From positions 449,808 through 513,807 of the forward strand of contig JBFMGX010000004.1 of the NCBI GenBank assembly GCA_040752595.1: 64,000 bases of DNA. The letters are read 5' to 3'. Under the pieces are notes generated by a model. That model did not search any database and was not told where the DNA came from. It saw nothing but the letters and a program-made list of their open reading frames with translations. Below, piece by piece: positions 44,688 to 53,176 of this stretch. The first letter of the stretch is position 1. Each line of letters opens with the position of its first letter. Position numbers and translations under genes: made by a program. Origin of the DNA: Candidatus Zixiibacteriota bacterium. Lineage in GTDB: Bacteria > Zixibacteria > MSB-5A5 > WJJR01.

Positions 44688-45191
44688 TCACACCGGCGGC
44701 GCCGGCTGACCGTACTGGCTCCACTCCTCCAGCGCCGGGCCGTAGACACCGGGGACCCGCAGTCCCGCCTGACGCATCAACACGGTCAACTGGCCGCGAT
44801 GATGTGCCTGGTGCATCAGGAGCGCAGTCAGCGTCACACCGCGCTTCCAGGTCTCGCCGTACATGTTGTCCTCGACTTCGAGTGCGGCATCCTGCCACTT
44901 CGCCCTGACCTCATCTCCGAGCGCCTTGGCCACGGCCGCATAGCTCTTCTTGATCGTGGCGGCGTCGGCGGGCGTTAGCGAATGTGGATCAGCACCTCCC
45001 ACTGATAATCCCGTGTGGCCCATCATCTCCGGGATTGTCGTCACCAGGTGCCAGGCCATCCGTCCGATCGTCCGGTGATCCTTCGCCACGGCCTGCGACA
45101 ACGATTGATCGGTCAGCGCGTCGAGGATCTTCTGGGTGCCTTTTGCCTCGTAGTCCCAGCTTTGCATGAAATCATCGATCTTGCGATACAT
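44688..45191 (-). CDS. DinB-family protein
   Basis: 167 residues from ATG 45191, with GAGGAGG nine bases upstream. It is a four-helix bundle with the DinB metal-binding pattern: a first histidine in IGRMAWHLVTTIPEMM and the pair in LLMHQAHHRGQLTVLMRQAG near residue 130. DinB/DfrA-like proteins often bind divalent metal and include thiol S-transferases; the role here is unknown. The tail EEWSQYGQPAPPV is typical of the family. Confidence 0.85.
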   Translation of the reverse strand: MYRKIDDFMQSWDYEAKGTQKILDALTDQSLSQAVAKDHRTIGRMAWHLVTTIPEMMGHTGLSVGGADPHSLTPADAATIKKSYAAVAKALGDEVRAKWQDAALEVEDNMYGETWKRGVTLTALLMHQAHHRGQLTVLMRQAGLRVPGVYGPALEEWSQYGQPAPPV

Positions 45192-45251
45192 GGTTTGAGT
45201 CCTCCTCTGACACCAATCACCGAAATGGAGCGAGGCCGGGTCAATCACTTT

Positions 45252-45443
45252 GGTGGCGCAGGCATTCCTGCCTGTGCGGGCAGACAGGAATGGCTGCCCT
45301 TCCGATTTGTCCCACGAGCCGTACGTGCCGATGTGCCGGTCAGCCCTTGGGCTGACGTTCGCCCCGAAGCGGCGATCCGAGCCAAATCTCGTTCAAACGA
45401 AGCGGACCCTTCGGGTCCGGGGTCAGCCCGAGGGCTGACCCGC
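45252..45443. repeat. Mixed short palindromes in the gap before the unknown gene
   Basis: It contains AGGCATTCCTGCCT-type, CAGCCC-TTGGGCTG, GGACCCTTCGGGTCC and GGTCAGCCCGAGGGCTGACC palindromes in a row. These are of the same general class as the other intergenic hairpins, but without clear GTAG ends. Confidence 0.65.
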
Positions 45444-45488
45444 ACAACAACAGTGGTGCTCAGACAGGTCTCTTGCTATAGTCCCGAT

Positions 45489-46814
45489 ATGACGAATGAG
45501 CCTGGCCATCCCCGATCTATCCTCGTGCCCACGGAGACTTGGGCTTTCAATGAGCCGCTGTTGCACTTGGAGGGAAAGCCAGCCGATCTCGGGGCAATCG
45601 CGGAGGCTCTCGTCTACTACGAACGAGCGAAACTCGTTATCACGACACCCAATCAACTAGTAGCCTTAATCCAATGGGCGCTGGTTGCCGGAGAGCTGGA
45701 CTCTCTGATGAACCTCCTCTGTGATGGGGCTCTCAGCTTCGTCTATTTTGACTTCGCGACTACTGCTGTGTACGATCCACGCACTGATACTCATACGCTT
45801 GTGAACATCCGGGATGAGGAAGCTGTAACGCACCCCCTCCGTGCATTTGAACGAAAAGTGGCGCACCGCGCGACCGATCAGGCGATTTCCAACTCGAGGC
45901 GAAGGAAGAGGTTTCTTCGAGCACTAAGGGACTCGGTCCTTGAAATCAAGGCTGATCAGTACGGCAGGGCAATCGATGATGCGACAAAGGACTCTGTCCG
46001 CTCCGAGGTGGTGATCGCAGCCCTGCAACCAGTGGTTGATGAGATATGGCCGGCCTACTTCCAGGCGGAGCCAGTCCCGGTCTCTGCAGCCATCGCGCCA
46101 CAGTCTGAGCAGCCGACGAAGATCACCATCAATGTGAACTTCGAAGCAATCAATTCCGCGGTGAGGACCGCGGGGTTCTTGCACGACGGCTCTGTCTTGA
46201 TCGCCATCGCCCAGGCCAACAGGAACCTCTGGACAGCCGCTCGGGAAGGAACCGACCTTTATTCGCGCGGGGTTACTGGCTCAATCGTCTCCTCGAAGAT
46301 TGTTGGCGCGGTGCGACACAACTCCAAGTTGAACCAGACTCTAAGCCTGTTGCAGGCAGAAGTCGAGTATCCAGACATCGCCGTGCTGGTCAATCAAGGG
46401 AATATCTCCTTTCGAACTGTGTTGCGGCTGCGCGACGCTTCTTCGCAGTTTCGACCTTGGGTGCACAGCGTGTCTGAAACAAACAGGGATAAACTGTCGG
46501 CATACCATAATGACGTCGTTCATATCACTGGGTTCAAGCCAGTCGGGCGAAAGGCTGTGCGTTTTCTTGGGCGATTGGCATCAGCTGCTGCTGGGACCGG
46601 AGTTGGTCTTGTCGTAGGCGCGGATCGACCGGTCACGGCAGGACTGCTAGGAACGGCGGTGACGGTTGTTGGAGATCACATTGTTTCCACACTCACAGAC
46701 TATCTGAGCAAGCTTGGAGAATCTGTCGAGGAAGGTTGGCGGCCAGTACTTTTCGGGGATTGGGCGAAATCGGTGGTCGCACGGCAACGAGATTCAAACC
46801 AGAGGATCACATAG
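45489..46814 (+). CDS. Unrecognised 441-residue protein
   Basis: ATG 45489 begins MTNEPGHPRSILVPTETWAF; the frame is open further upstream, but there it crosses repeats and the antisense of the DinB-like gene. I recognise no domain. The first 130 residues contain LLHLEGKPADLGAIAEALVY, a basic stretch SRRRKRF lies near 150, the middle is mixed, and residues about 355-410 form Gly/Ala-rich hydrophobic segments (ASAAAGTGVGLVVGADRPVT) that may be amphipathic helices. Codon use is visibly less GC-rich than its neighbours, suggesting transfer. No ribosome site is evident; a TGCTATAGT sequence ends seven bases before the ATG, which would fit a leaderless mRNA. The gene ends 9 bases before trpS. Confidence 0.75.
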   Translation: MTNEPGHPRSILVPTETWAFNEPLLHLEGKPADLGAIAEALVYYERAKLVITTPNQLVALIQWALVAGELDSLMNLLCDGALSFVYFDFATTAVYDPRTDTHTLVNIRDEEAVTHPLRAFERKVAHRATDQAISNSRRRKRFLRALRDSVLEIKADQYGRAIDDATKDSVRSEVVIAALQPVVDEIWPAYFQAEPVPVSAAIAPQSEQPTKITINVNFEAINSAVRTAGFLHDGSVLIAIAQANRNLWTAAREGTDLYSRGVTGSIVSSKIVGAVRHNSKLNQTLSLLQAEVEYPDIAVLVNQGNISFRTVLRLRDASSQFRPWVHSVSETNRDKLSAYHNDVVHITGFKPVGRKAVRFLGRLASAAAGTGVGLVVGADRPVTAGLLGTAVTVVGDHIVSTLTDYLSKLGESVEEGWRPVLFGDWAKSVVARQRDSNQRIT

Positions 46815-46823
46815 AGGAGCATC

Positions 46824-47801
46824 ATGGCCGAGAACCGCATCGTACTTTCGGGAATGCAACCGACCGGGCGTTTGCATCTGGGCAACTACGAGGGCGCGCT
46901 GAAGAACTGGGTGGCGTTGCAGCGCGACTATGAGATGTACTGTTGCATCGTCGACTGGCACGCGCTGACATCGGATTTCGCTGACACAGCGGAGCTGCCG
47001 GAACGGGTCAGGCAGATGGCGATCGACTACCTGGCGGCGGGGCTCGATCCCGGCAAGAGCGCGGTCTTTGTGCAATCGCATGTCAAAGAGCATGCCGAGC
47101 TGCATCTGCTCTTTTCGATGATCATCCCCATCCCCTGGCTGGAGCGAGTGCCGAGTTACAAGGACAAAGCCGAAGAACTGGGATTGGATTCGTACGGCTT
47201 CCTGGGGTATCCGCTACTGCAGGCGGCGGACATCCTGGTCTACAAGGCGGGGTGGGTCCCGGTCGGGCAGGACCAGTTGCCGCACATCGAGCTGACCCGC
47301 GAGGTGGCGCGGCGGTTCAATACGCTCTATGGCGAGGTCTTCCCCGAGCCGCAGGCGAAGTTGACCACATTCGCGGCGGTGCCGGGGATCGACGGGCGCA
47401 AGATGAGCAAGTCATACGAGAATGAAATCTCGCTGTCGCACTCGGCCGATGAGACCCGCGCGCGTCTGAAGAAGATGTTCACCGATCCGCAGAAACTGCG
47501 AAAGGGTGATGCCGGTCGTCCCGAGATCTGCCCGGTCTATGCGCTGCACAAGATCTACACGCCGGATCATGAGAGCGCCATCGCTCCCCCCTGCCGTACC
47601 GGGGAGTTGGGTTGTGTCGACTGCAAGATGCGATTGGCCGACCACCTCAACACCACGCTGGCCCCGATACGCGAGCGCCGCGCCGCATTGGAGCGCGACA
47701 CCGCCGCGCTCGACCGGGCCCTGGCCTCCGGCGCCGACCGCGCCCGCGCCAAGGCCTCGGCGACCATGGCCGACGTGCGGAAGGCGATGCATCTCGTGTA
47801 G
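46824..47801 (+). CDS. trpS: Tryptophanyl-tRNA synthetase
   Basis: 325 residues, typical length. The class I signatures are LHLGNYEGAL (HIGH type) near residue 17 and KMSKSYENEI near residue 193. LSGMQPTGRLHLGN, VPVGQDQLPHIELTREVARRF and a CPVY-x-C-TGELGCVDCK stretch are family features. The ribosome site GAGGAGC overlaps the stop of the preceding unknown gene. The stop TAG is the start of a GTAG repeat (47798-47849). It charges tRNA-Trp. Tryptophanase, about 4 kb further on, uses the same amino acid. Confidence 0.97.
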   Translation: MAENRIVLSGMQPTGRLHLGNYEGALKNWVALQRDYEMYCCIVDWHALTSDFADTAELPERVRQMAIDYLAAGLDPGKSAVFVQSHVKEHAELHLLFSMIIPIPWLERVPSYKDKAEELGLDSYGFLGYPLLQAADILVYKAGWVPVGQDQLPHIELTREVARRFNTLYGEVFPEPQAKLTTFAAVPGIDGRKMSKSYENEISLSHSADETRARLKKMFTDPQKLRKGDAGRPEICPVYALHKIYTPDHESAIAPPCRTGELGCVDCKMRLADHLNTTLAPIRERRAALERDTAALDRALASGADRARAKASATMADVRKAMHLV

Positions 47802-47849
47802 GGGCGAGGCGGCGCCTCGCCCTCGGGCGACCCGGCGGGTCGCCCCTAC
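47798..47849 (+). repeat. GTAG-headed REP-like doublet; its TAG is the trpS stop codon
   Basis: GTAG, GGGCGAGGC-GGC-GCCTCGCCC, TC, GGGCGACCC-GGC-GGGTCGCCC, CTAC. It has two perfect 9-base hairpins in inverted orientation with GTAG facing out at both ends. The first TAG (47799-47801) terminates trpS. Confidence 0.9.
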
Positions 47850-47865
47850 GGAACATGGTCCTGAC

Positions 47866-47950
47866 GAAGGGTGTGTGCTTTGCACGCACCGTCAGCGGGC
47901 CGAAAGCCCGGTGTCCGCCACAGAATTCGGTGCGTGCAACGCACGCACCC
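47866..47950. repeat. GTGCGTGC-type palindromes
   Basis: GGTGTGTGC-TTT-GCACGCACC, a GGGC-CGAAA-GCCC hairpin and GGTGCGTGC-AAC-GCACGCACC fill the gap between trpS and the convergent HNH gene. The same hairpin core occurs at the threonine aldolase stop codon. Confidence 0.75.
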
Positions 47951-47957
47951 TGCCATT

Positions 47958-48488
47958 CTAATCCAAGAACAGATACTGCTTCCAGCGGTGGTCGCCGAGG
48001 CCGATGAAGCGTTGGATGAAGGTGATGTGGTTGGGGCGATGGGGCGTACGGCGTAAGGGCATCTCCGCCTCTTCCGGCGTGCGGTGGCCCTTCTTGTTAT
48101 TGCAGCGGATGCAGGCGCAGACGAGGTTCTCCCACGAGTCGGTGCCGCCCCGGTTCTTGGGAGTGACGTGATCGACGGTCATGGCGGTCCGGGACTGGCC
48201 GCAGTACTGGCAACGGTGGCCGTCGCGCTTGATGATGTTGCGCCGGGTCAGGAGGATCCGCTTGCGGGGGCGCTGCACAAACAGCCCCAGCCGCACGACC
48301 GAGGACAGCGGGAAAACCAGTTGGGGCGTGTGCACCATCCGACCATCGAGCCGCTCCACGACCTCCGCCTTGCCCAGAAAAACGAGGACAACCGCCCGTC
48401 GGGCCGTACAGACAGAGAGCGGCTCATAATTCTGGTTGAGGACCAGAACCGGGCGTGAGAGGCCGAATGGGACGGAGCCATTGGACAC
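47958..48488 (-). CDS. HNH endonuclease
   Basis: 176 residues with a GTG start. The N-terminal part LVLNQNYEPLSVCTARRAVV is typical of the McrA-like HNH subgroup found on bacterial chromosomes. The HNH core runs CQYCGQSRTAMTVDHVTPKN, then GGTDSWENLVCACIRCNNKK; it has two CxxC zinc knuckles, the DH general base pair and the final Asn. It cuts nucleic acid in vitro in related proteins, but the biological role of these stand-alone chromosomal copies is unsettled. There is no adjacent methylase or phage gene. Confidence 0.88.
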   Translation of the reverse strand: MSNGSVPFGLSRPVLVLNQNYEPLSVCTARRAVVLVFLGKAEVVERLDGRMVHTPQLVFPLSSVVRLGLFVQRPRKRILLTRRNIIKRDGHRCQYCGQSRTAMTVDHVTPKNRGGTDSWENLVCACIRCNNKKGHRTPEEAEMPLRRTPHRPNHITFIQRFIGLGDHRWKQYLFLD

Positions 48489-48851
48489 GGCAGCACCGGA
48501 GGTTTACCACCCCTCAAGCAAGTTATCAACCGCCCTGGGGGCGGTCAAGAACGACGAGAGTGGCGACAGGACCCGGATCTCTCCCGGGCCTTCCTGAAAC
48601 CTCCGGCGGGAATGAATTCCGGGCCCGTTGGTATAAGTGTCGGAGGTCCTCCGACCGGAGCCGATCGGCCGCAGGCACAAATGTCGTTGACTTTATTTCG
48701 TAATTTGTGTGAACTAAGGTATGTGAACGTCGCCGGACCTGTGTCTGCACCGGGCCCGGCATAACCCGACAGCGCGGCGAACGAAGACCGGCTCCCACGA
48801 GCAGGGACGTGGGGGTGAAATCCGTAACAAGCAGTGGGAAGTGAGACGACC
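48489..48851. other. 363-base gap between divergent genes, no gene seen
   Basis: It contains a GCCCGGGA/TCCCGGGC-like and CCGGAGG/CCTCCGG rich section (48580-48660), then an AT-rich stretch (48685-48725) with a possible promoter toward the GNAT gene. Hairpins in the C/G-rich part could form a leader structure. Confidence 0.5.
48687..48715 (+). promoter_or_regulatory. Possible promoter of the GNAT gene
   Basis: TTGACT (48687-48692) with a 17-base spacer to TGAACT. The -35 is good, the -10 poor; the region is the only AT-rich part of the gap. A leader of about 130 bases would follow. Confidence 0.3.
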
Positions 48852-49805
48852 ATGACATCGGTAGCAGAAAAGCCCAAACGGGCGGCCACAGCCCGAACCG
48901 GACCACGGATCGCCCCGCTGTCGGCCTCCGACCTCCTGGACGCGGCGCGGCTGATGAGCCGCACCGTCGACGACCAGCGGACCAAGGCGGGTCTGACGGC
49001 CCTGGAGTTGAAGTTCAAAACCCCTCCCCCATTGATGCGTCACATATACGAGCAGGACCCCGACCTGTCTTGGGGCGCCTATGAGGATGACAAGCTGGTC
49101 GGCTTCGCCACCTCGCACATGCGCGATCGGCAGTGGCACGTGGCCTATCTGTTCGTCGACCCAGCGTATCAGAACCGCGGTTTGGGGACCGCCTTGCTGC
49201 GCAACGGACTGGCCGAAGCGGAGAAGCGCGAGGCCTATATCACATCGCAGTGTACCTTCACCTACAACCCGAAGGCCATCGCCTTGTACTCCCGGCTGGG
49301 GATGTTCCCGCGCAAGAACCTGATGCTCCTGGAGGGCCCGTCCTGCAAGGAGATGGAATGCCCGGAGCCGACCGAGACGGTGACGCCACGGATCATCGAC
49401 TCCACCGCGTTGCTCGCCGATCTCAACCACATGGATCGTGAGATTCGCGGGATCAACCGTTCGGTCGACCACTGCTACTGGCTGGCCGACGACAACCACA
49501 CCGGATATGTCTTCTCCGTCGGCGGCACACTGGTCGGTTACTCGTATATCTCCCACCAGGGATTCGTGGCGCCGGTGCTGGCGACTCGGGACACCTATCT
49601 ACCCGATATCATCGCCCACTCCCTGAAACTGCTGGCCAAGGAATGCGATGATCGCCCGAAGCTCTGGCTCAACGGCAAGAACTTCGCCTCGCTGCAGATG
49701 CTGCTGACCCACGGTTTCCAGATCAAGGAGATTGCCCTCCTGATGACCAACCGCATGTTCTGCGACATGCGGCGCTACCTGCCGTCGTCGCTGGCGGTGT
49801 TCTGA
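48852..49805 (+). CDS. Two-domain GNAT N-acetyltransferase
   Basis: 317 residues from ATG 48852. The N-terminal GNAT domain (about 25-160) carries the acetyl-CoA motif QNRGLGTALLRNGLAEAE after LFVDPAY, and ends YNPKAIALYSRLGMFPRKN. Residues about 180-310 look like a second, degenerate GNAT domain: the beta-strands HTGYVFSVGGTLVGYSYIS are there, but no QxxGxG motif. Such tandem forms are common; the substrate is unknown. Nothing in the flanking genes suggests one. Confidence 0.85.
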   Translation: MTSVAEKPKRAATARTGPRIAPLSASDLLDAARLMSRTVDDQRTKAGLTALELKFKTPPPLMRHIYEQDPDLSWGAYEDDKLVGFATSHMRDRQWHVAYLFVDPAYQNRGLGTALLRNGLAEAEKREAYITSQCTFTYNPKAIALYSRLGMFPRKNLMLLEGPSCKEMECPEPTETVTPRIIDSTALLADLNHMDREIRGINRSVDHCYWLADDNHTGYVFSVGGTLVGYSYISHQGFVAPVLATRDTYLPDIIAHSLKLLAKECDDRPKLWLNGKNFASLQMLLTHGFQIKEIALLMTNRMFCDMRRYLPSSLAVF

Positions 49806-49825
49806 GGTCTGGCCCCACTCAAGTC

Positions 49826-49952
49826 AGGAGCGCAGGGCTCCTGACCTACAGGTTGGTTGTCGCGAGGAAGAATGCGTGGCCGCGATCTGTGATCGCGGAT
49901 TGGCGGGCGCCGCGCGCCCACACGACGAACCGCGATCACAGATCGCGGGCAC
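49826..49952. repeat. Intergenic palindromes (CAGGAGCG / CCGCGATC types)
   Basis: TCAGGAGC-GCAGG-GCTCCTGACCTAC is the same type as the repeat by ribF and ends in CTAC. It is followed by two copies of the GTGGCCGCGATC/GATCGCGG hairpin unit with TGTGATCGCGG and GATCACAGATCGCGGGCACAC. These fill the gap between convergent genes. Confidence 0.75.
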
Positions 49953-49977
49953 ACACGTCATCAACTGAGATGCAACT

Positions 49978-50652
49978 TCATAACCACACCGCCGCGGCGG
50001 CGATGAAGACCAGCGCCGGGAGGTAATTGGCGACCGGGATATCCTTCAATCCCAGCATCCGAATGCCCAATCCGAGGATCAACAGGCCGCCGACGGCGGA
50101 CAGTTGATTGAGCGCCTCCGGCACCGTCAGGGCTGAGAACCATCCGCTCAACAACGTCAGCGATCCTTGAATGACCAACACCGTTCCGGCGGCGAAGAGC
50201 ACGCCGATGCCGGTGGTTGCCGCCAACGCCAGCGCGGCGAAACCGTCCATCACGGACTTGGTGATCAGGAGCGTGGAATCGCCGGACAGACCATCCTGAA
50301 TCGAGCCGACGACCGTCATCGGCCCGACACAGAACAACAGCGACGCGGTGACGAAGCCGCGCACGAACTGTCCGGAACCGACCCGGGCGATGCCCTGCAA
50401 CCAGGTGCCGAAGCGCTCGAGACGGCGCTCGATGGCGATGATCTCACCGGTGATGCCGCCGAGAATAATGGCGCCGACGATCAACAGCGGACGTGTGCCC
50501 CGAATGACGAGCATCACACCGATCGAGAGTGTCACCAGCGCCAGGGCGGTGAAGACGGACTGCTTGATCTTCTCCGGGAGGCGATCACCGACCACCAAAC
50601 CCAGCAACGATCCGGCGGTGACGGTCGCGGTATTGACCCAAGTGCCGAACAT
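49978..50652 (-). CDS. DUF554 membrane protein (YqgA/YdfK-like)
   Basis: 224 residues with about seven membrane helices. The N-terminus FGTWVNTATVTAGSLLGLVVG and the middle segment LLFCVGPMTVVGSIQDGLSGD are DUF554 hallmarks; the family is often annotated as possible transporters. The C-terminal helix PALVFIAAAAVWL ends at the membrane. It lies 18 bases after the small lipoprotein gene and so is probably part of the tryptophanase transcription unit. Confidence 0.92.
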   Translation of the reverse strand: MFGTWVNTATVTAGSLLGLVVGDRLPEKIKQSVFTALALVTLSIGVMLVIRGTRPLLIVGAIILGGITGEIIAIERRLERFGTWLQGIARVGSGQFVRGFVTASLLFCVGPMTVVGSIQDGLSGDSTLLITKSVMDGFAALALAATTGIGVLFAAGTVLVIQGSLTLLSGWFSALTVPEALNQLSAVGGLLILGLGIRMLGLKDIPVANYLPALVFIAAAAVWL

Positions 50653-50670
50653 GGCGGTGTTCGCAAGAAC

Positions 50671-51189
50671 TCAGTCACCGGTGACTGAGGATTCGGCGGG
50701 GAGTGCTTGTGCCGAATCGTGACGCGCCTTCAGCTTGGTCGCGAGCGCGCCGAAGCGGGCGGTCCATCCCGCCGACCCGGCCTCATTGCCGCGCGCCTTC
50801 TCCCACGACACGAGCCGTCCATAGGCATCGGCGGCGACCAGAACAAGGAATTTCTGCAGTTGCGTTCCGTCCGGTAGAGTATCCAAGATCTCCTCGGCCA
50901 CACCAAGAATCGAATCGGTTACCGCGAAACCTCGTGCCGTATCGCCCATCTCCAGGGCCAGTCGGCCCGCATCCAGGGCGCTGGTCAGATCCCGGGCCCA
51001 GGCCGCTGATTGGGGCTCCAGTCGCATCTCGGCCGTGCCGGAGACAAGAGCTCCCTTCTCGGGCGGCTTCTGGTACTTCTCGGCGGTGCCGCACCCGGCG
51101 ATCAGCATGGAGTTCGCAATCAGAATCAGCGCGGGAGGAAACCCGATCATCATGCAACGTACAGACCCCTGCCGGTCGGAGACGCTCAT
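50671..51189 (-). CDS. Putative lipoprotein downstream of tryptophanase
   Basis: 172 residues from ATG 51189, which overlaps the tryptophanase stop by 4 bases (ATGA); an ATG at 51153 would give a shorter signal peptide. The hydrophobic segment FPPALILIANSMLIAGC has an LIAGC lipobox. The mature part is helical (ALDAGRLALEMGDTARGFAV, TRFGALATKLKARHDS) without a known family. Its start overlaps tryptophanase, so it is translated with it. Function unknown. Confidence 0.65.
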   Translation of the reverse strand: MSVSDRQGSVRCMMIGFPPALILIANSMLIAGCGTAEKYQKPPEKGALVSGTAEMRLEPQSAAWARDLTSALDAGRLALEMGDTARGFAVTDSILGVAEEILDTLPDGTQLQKFLVLVAADAYGRLVSWEKARGNEAGSAGWTARFGALATKLKARHDSAQALPAESSVTGD

Positions 51190-52625
51190 GCGACTGCTCC
51201 CGCCCCGGCAAGAATCGAGGCCGGGAGTTCACGCAGCCGGACCGTGAAATGCCGGAGGTGGCCGGATTGATACTCGATGGCCAGGCCCCGGGCCTCGTGT
51301 CGATGGGCAAAGATCTCGGTGAAGATCTCGGCGACATACTGCAAGTGCGAGGCGGTGTAGACGCGACGTGGGATTGCCAGGCGCACGAACTCATGGGGCG
51401 CAACATGCGGCCGTCCCGTCTCCGGGTCCGAACCGCCGAACATCAGGGAGCCGATTTCCACTGTGCGTACGCCGCCACGTCGGTAGAATTCGACCGACAG
51501 GGCCTGCCCGGGGAATGCCCCGGGTGGTATGTGCGGGTAGAGCGCGGCGGCATCGACGAAGACCGCGTGGCCGCCGACCGGACGGACAATGCGGGCGCCG
51601 GCCGCTGCCAACTGCTCTCCCAGCCATGCCACTTGGCCGGTACGGTAGGACAGATACTCGCGATCGGTCACTTCCTCCAGCCCGCAGGCCACGGCTTCGA
51701 GGTCGCGCCCTGCCAGGCCGCCGTAGGTGGGGAATCCCTCGCTGATGACCATCATCTCTTTCAGACGCGCAGCCAACTTCTCATCGCGAACCGCACAGAA
51801 ACCGCCGATGTTCGCGAGGGCATCTTTTTTGGCCGACATCAGGCAGCCGTCGCCGATGTCGAACATGGCGCGGGCGATCTCACGAACCGGGTGACCGATC
51901 CAGTCCGGTTCACGTTGCGACACAAACCAGGCGTTTTCGGCGAACCGGGCTGCATCGAAGTAGAGCGACACATTGTGACGGCCGCAAATGTCCTTGGCGG
52001 CACGCGCATTCGCGATACTGACCGGTTGACCGCCGACGGTGTTGCTGGTGATGGTCAGGATGCAGCACCGAACCCGTCCGGGGTGAGCCTGTAGGAATCG
52101 TTCCAGCGCCTCCAAATCGATGTTCCCCTTGAAGGGATGCGGGTCATCCACGTTCCGGCAATGGGGATCGGAGAGATCGACCGGAATCCCGCCGCGATCG
52201 AGGACGTTGGCGCGCGTGGTGTCGAAATGGGCATTGGCGACCACATAGTCGCCGCGTTGCAGAATGGCGCCGAACAGCAGATGCTCAGAAGCGCGTCCCT
52301 GATGCATCGGCATCACATGGTCATACCCGGTCAGGTCGCGAACCGTCCGTTCCAGATGTTCGAAACTGCGCGCGCCGGCATACGATTCATCGCCGCACAT
52401 CAGGCCGGCCCACTGGCGATCCGACATCGCGCCGGTTCCGGAATCGGTCAACAGATCGATGTACACATCGGCGGCACGGATATTGAACAGGTTGAAGCCC
52501 GCCTTCTGGAGACGTGCCTCCCTCTCGGATGGACCCAGCAGTCGAATTGCCTCAACCGACTTGATGCGGAACGGTTCAACGGGGTGCGATTGGATATCGT
52601 GCGTGTTGTCAAGTGTAGAGTTCAC
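51186..52625 (-). CDS. tnaA: Tryptophanase (tryptophan indole-lyase family)
   Basis: 479 residues, GTG start with GGGGAG eight bases upstream. Beta-eliminating lyase motifs are AGFNLFNIRAADVYIDLLTD, DESYAGARSFEHLE, MPMHQGRASEHLL and the PLP lysine in MSAKKDALANIGGF near residue 270. RPVGGHAVFVDA follows. The C-terminal LRHFTVRL carries a His where, as I recall, tryptophanases have His and tyrosine phenol-lyases Phe. It therefore probably releases indole, pyruvate and ammonia from tryptophan. It is followed by an overlapping lipoprotein gene. No obvious tnaC-like leader peptide was seen. Confidence 0.9.
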   Translation of the reverse strand: MNSTLDNTHDIQSHPVEPFRIKSVEAIRLLGPSEREARLQKAGFNLFNIRAADVYIDLLTDSGTGAMSDRQWAGLMCGDESYAGARSFEHLERTVRDLTGYDHVMPMHQGRASEHLLFGAILQRGDYVVANAHFDTTRANVLDRGGIPVDLSDPHCRNVDDPHPFKGNIDLEALERFLQAHPGRVRCCILTITSNTVGGQPVSIANARAAKDICGRHNVSLYFDAARFAENAWFVSQREPDWIGHPVREIARAMFDIGDGCLMSAKKDALANIGGFCAVRDEKLAARLKEMMVISEGFPTYGGLAGRDLEAVACGLEEVTDREYLSYRTGQVAWLGEQLAAAGARIVRPVGGHAVFVDAAALYPHIPPGAFPGQALSVEFYRRGGVRTVEIGSLMFGGSDPETGRPHVAPHEFVRLAIPRRVYTASHLQYVAEIFTEIFAHRHEARGLAIEYQSGHLRHFTVRLRELPASILAGAGAVA

Positions 52626-52667
52626 GTTGTCATCTCCCCATGGGCTATGGGATTCGTCACCGCGTCC

Positions 52668-52701
52668 AATATAACACGAAAGCCCGGGTTGGTGCTGTCA
52701 A
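52668..52701 (-). promoter_or_regulatory. Possible tryptophanase promoter
   Basis: An extended -10 TGTTATATT (TATATT at 52673-52668) lies about 40 bases before the start. A TTGACA (52701-52696) is 22 bases upstream, which is too far for an ordinary -35, so the extended -10 may act with an activator. Confidence 0.35.
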
Positions 52702-52847
52702 GAACGAGGAGGGATATTACGGGCCACCACAGGGGTCAGCGACTTCACGTAGGGGAGACCCGTCGGGTCGTCCTAACAGCATCTAACATGATGGTGATGG
52801 GAGTAGTCGACCTCGCTGTCGTTCCAAGTCCCCGGAGATGGCCACTG

Positions 52848-52930
52848 CCCCCCACCCTACCCTCTCCCCAGCGGGTCGAGGGGAAAAACCTGCCCCCTCT
52901 CCCTTCGAGGGAGAGGGCTGGGGTGAGGGT
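52848..52930. repeat. CCCTCTCCC composite repeat
   Basis: CCCCCCACCCTACCCTCTCC and GCGGGTCGAGGGG come before CCCCCTCTCCCTTCGAGGGA, ending GAGGGCTGGGGTGAGGG. The inner hairpin CCTCTCCCTTCGAGGGAGAGG resembles the other copies with TTCG in the loop. Confidence 0.8.
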
Positions 52931-53176
52931 GTTGACCGATTCCACTCATACTGCAGGACGCCCTGAGAACACGCCGGGTGGCATGCACAAGCCGACCGAC
53001 CAACGGTCGACGGCTTGTGCGTGACCGCGTTTGCCACATGGTCGGGCACGCACCAACAAGTTTGTGCGTGGCATCCGGACCGGCATGTCGTTCCCTCAGA
53101 ATCCCGGTTGACACCCGGCCGGGGCATGGCATATTGCCGTCAGACATTGGATGTCCCGCCTTCGGGGAGAAGGGCC

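Larger units (their letters stand above)
52626..53176. other. 551-base divergent gap with repeat, no gene seen
   Basis: The tryptophanase promoter side is at 52640-52705. The middle is a CTCTCCC composite repeat (52848-52930), and short GCACGCACC- and GACCAACGGTCGGCT-like palindromes lie in 52975-53060. The end contains the ribosome site of the dockerin-tailed gene. No intact small ORF with family support was found. Confidence 0.55.

Noticed and set aside
45015..45488. N-terminal extension of the unknown 441-residue protein
   Set aside because: It runs antisense to the DinB-like gene and through intergenic palindromes.
47798..47849. GTAG hairpins as ordinary rho-independent terminators
   Set aside because: The stems are followed by no U run in either direction, and doublets with GTAG at both ends also occur where no gene ends. 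A role in mRNA 3' ends is still possible.
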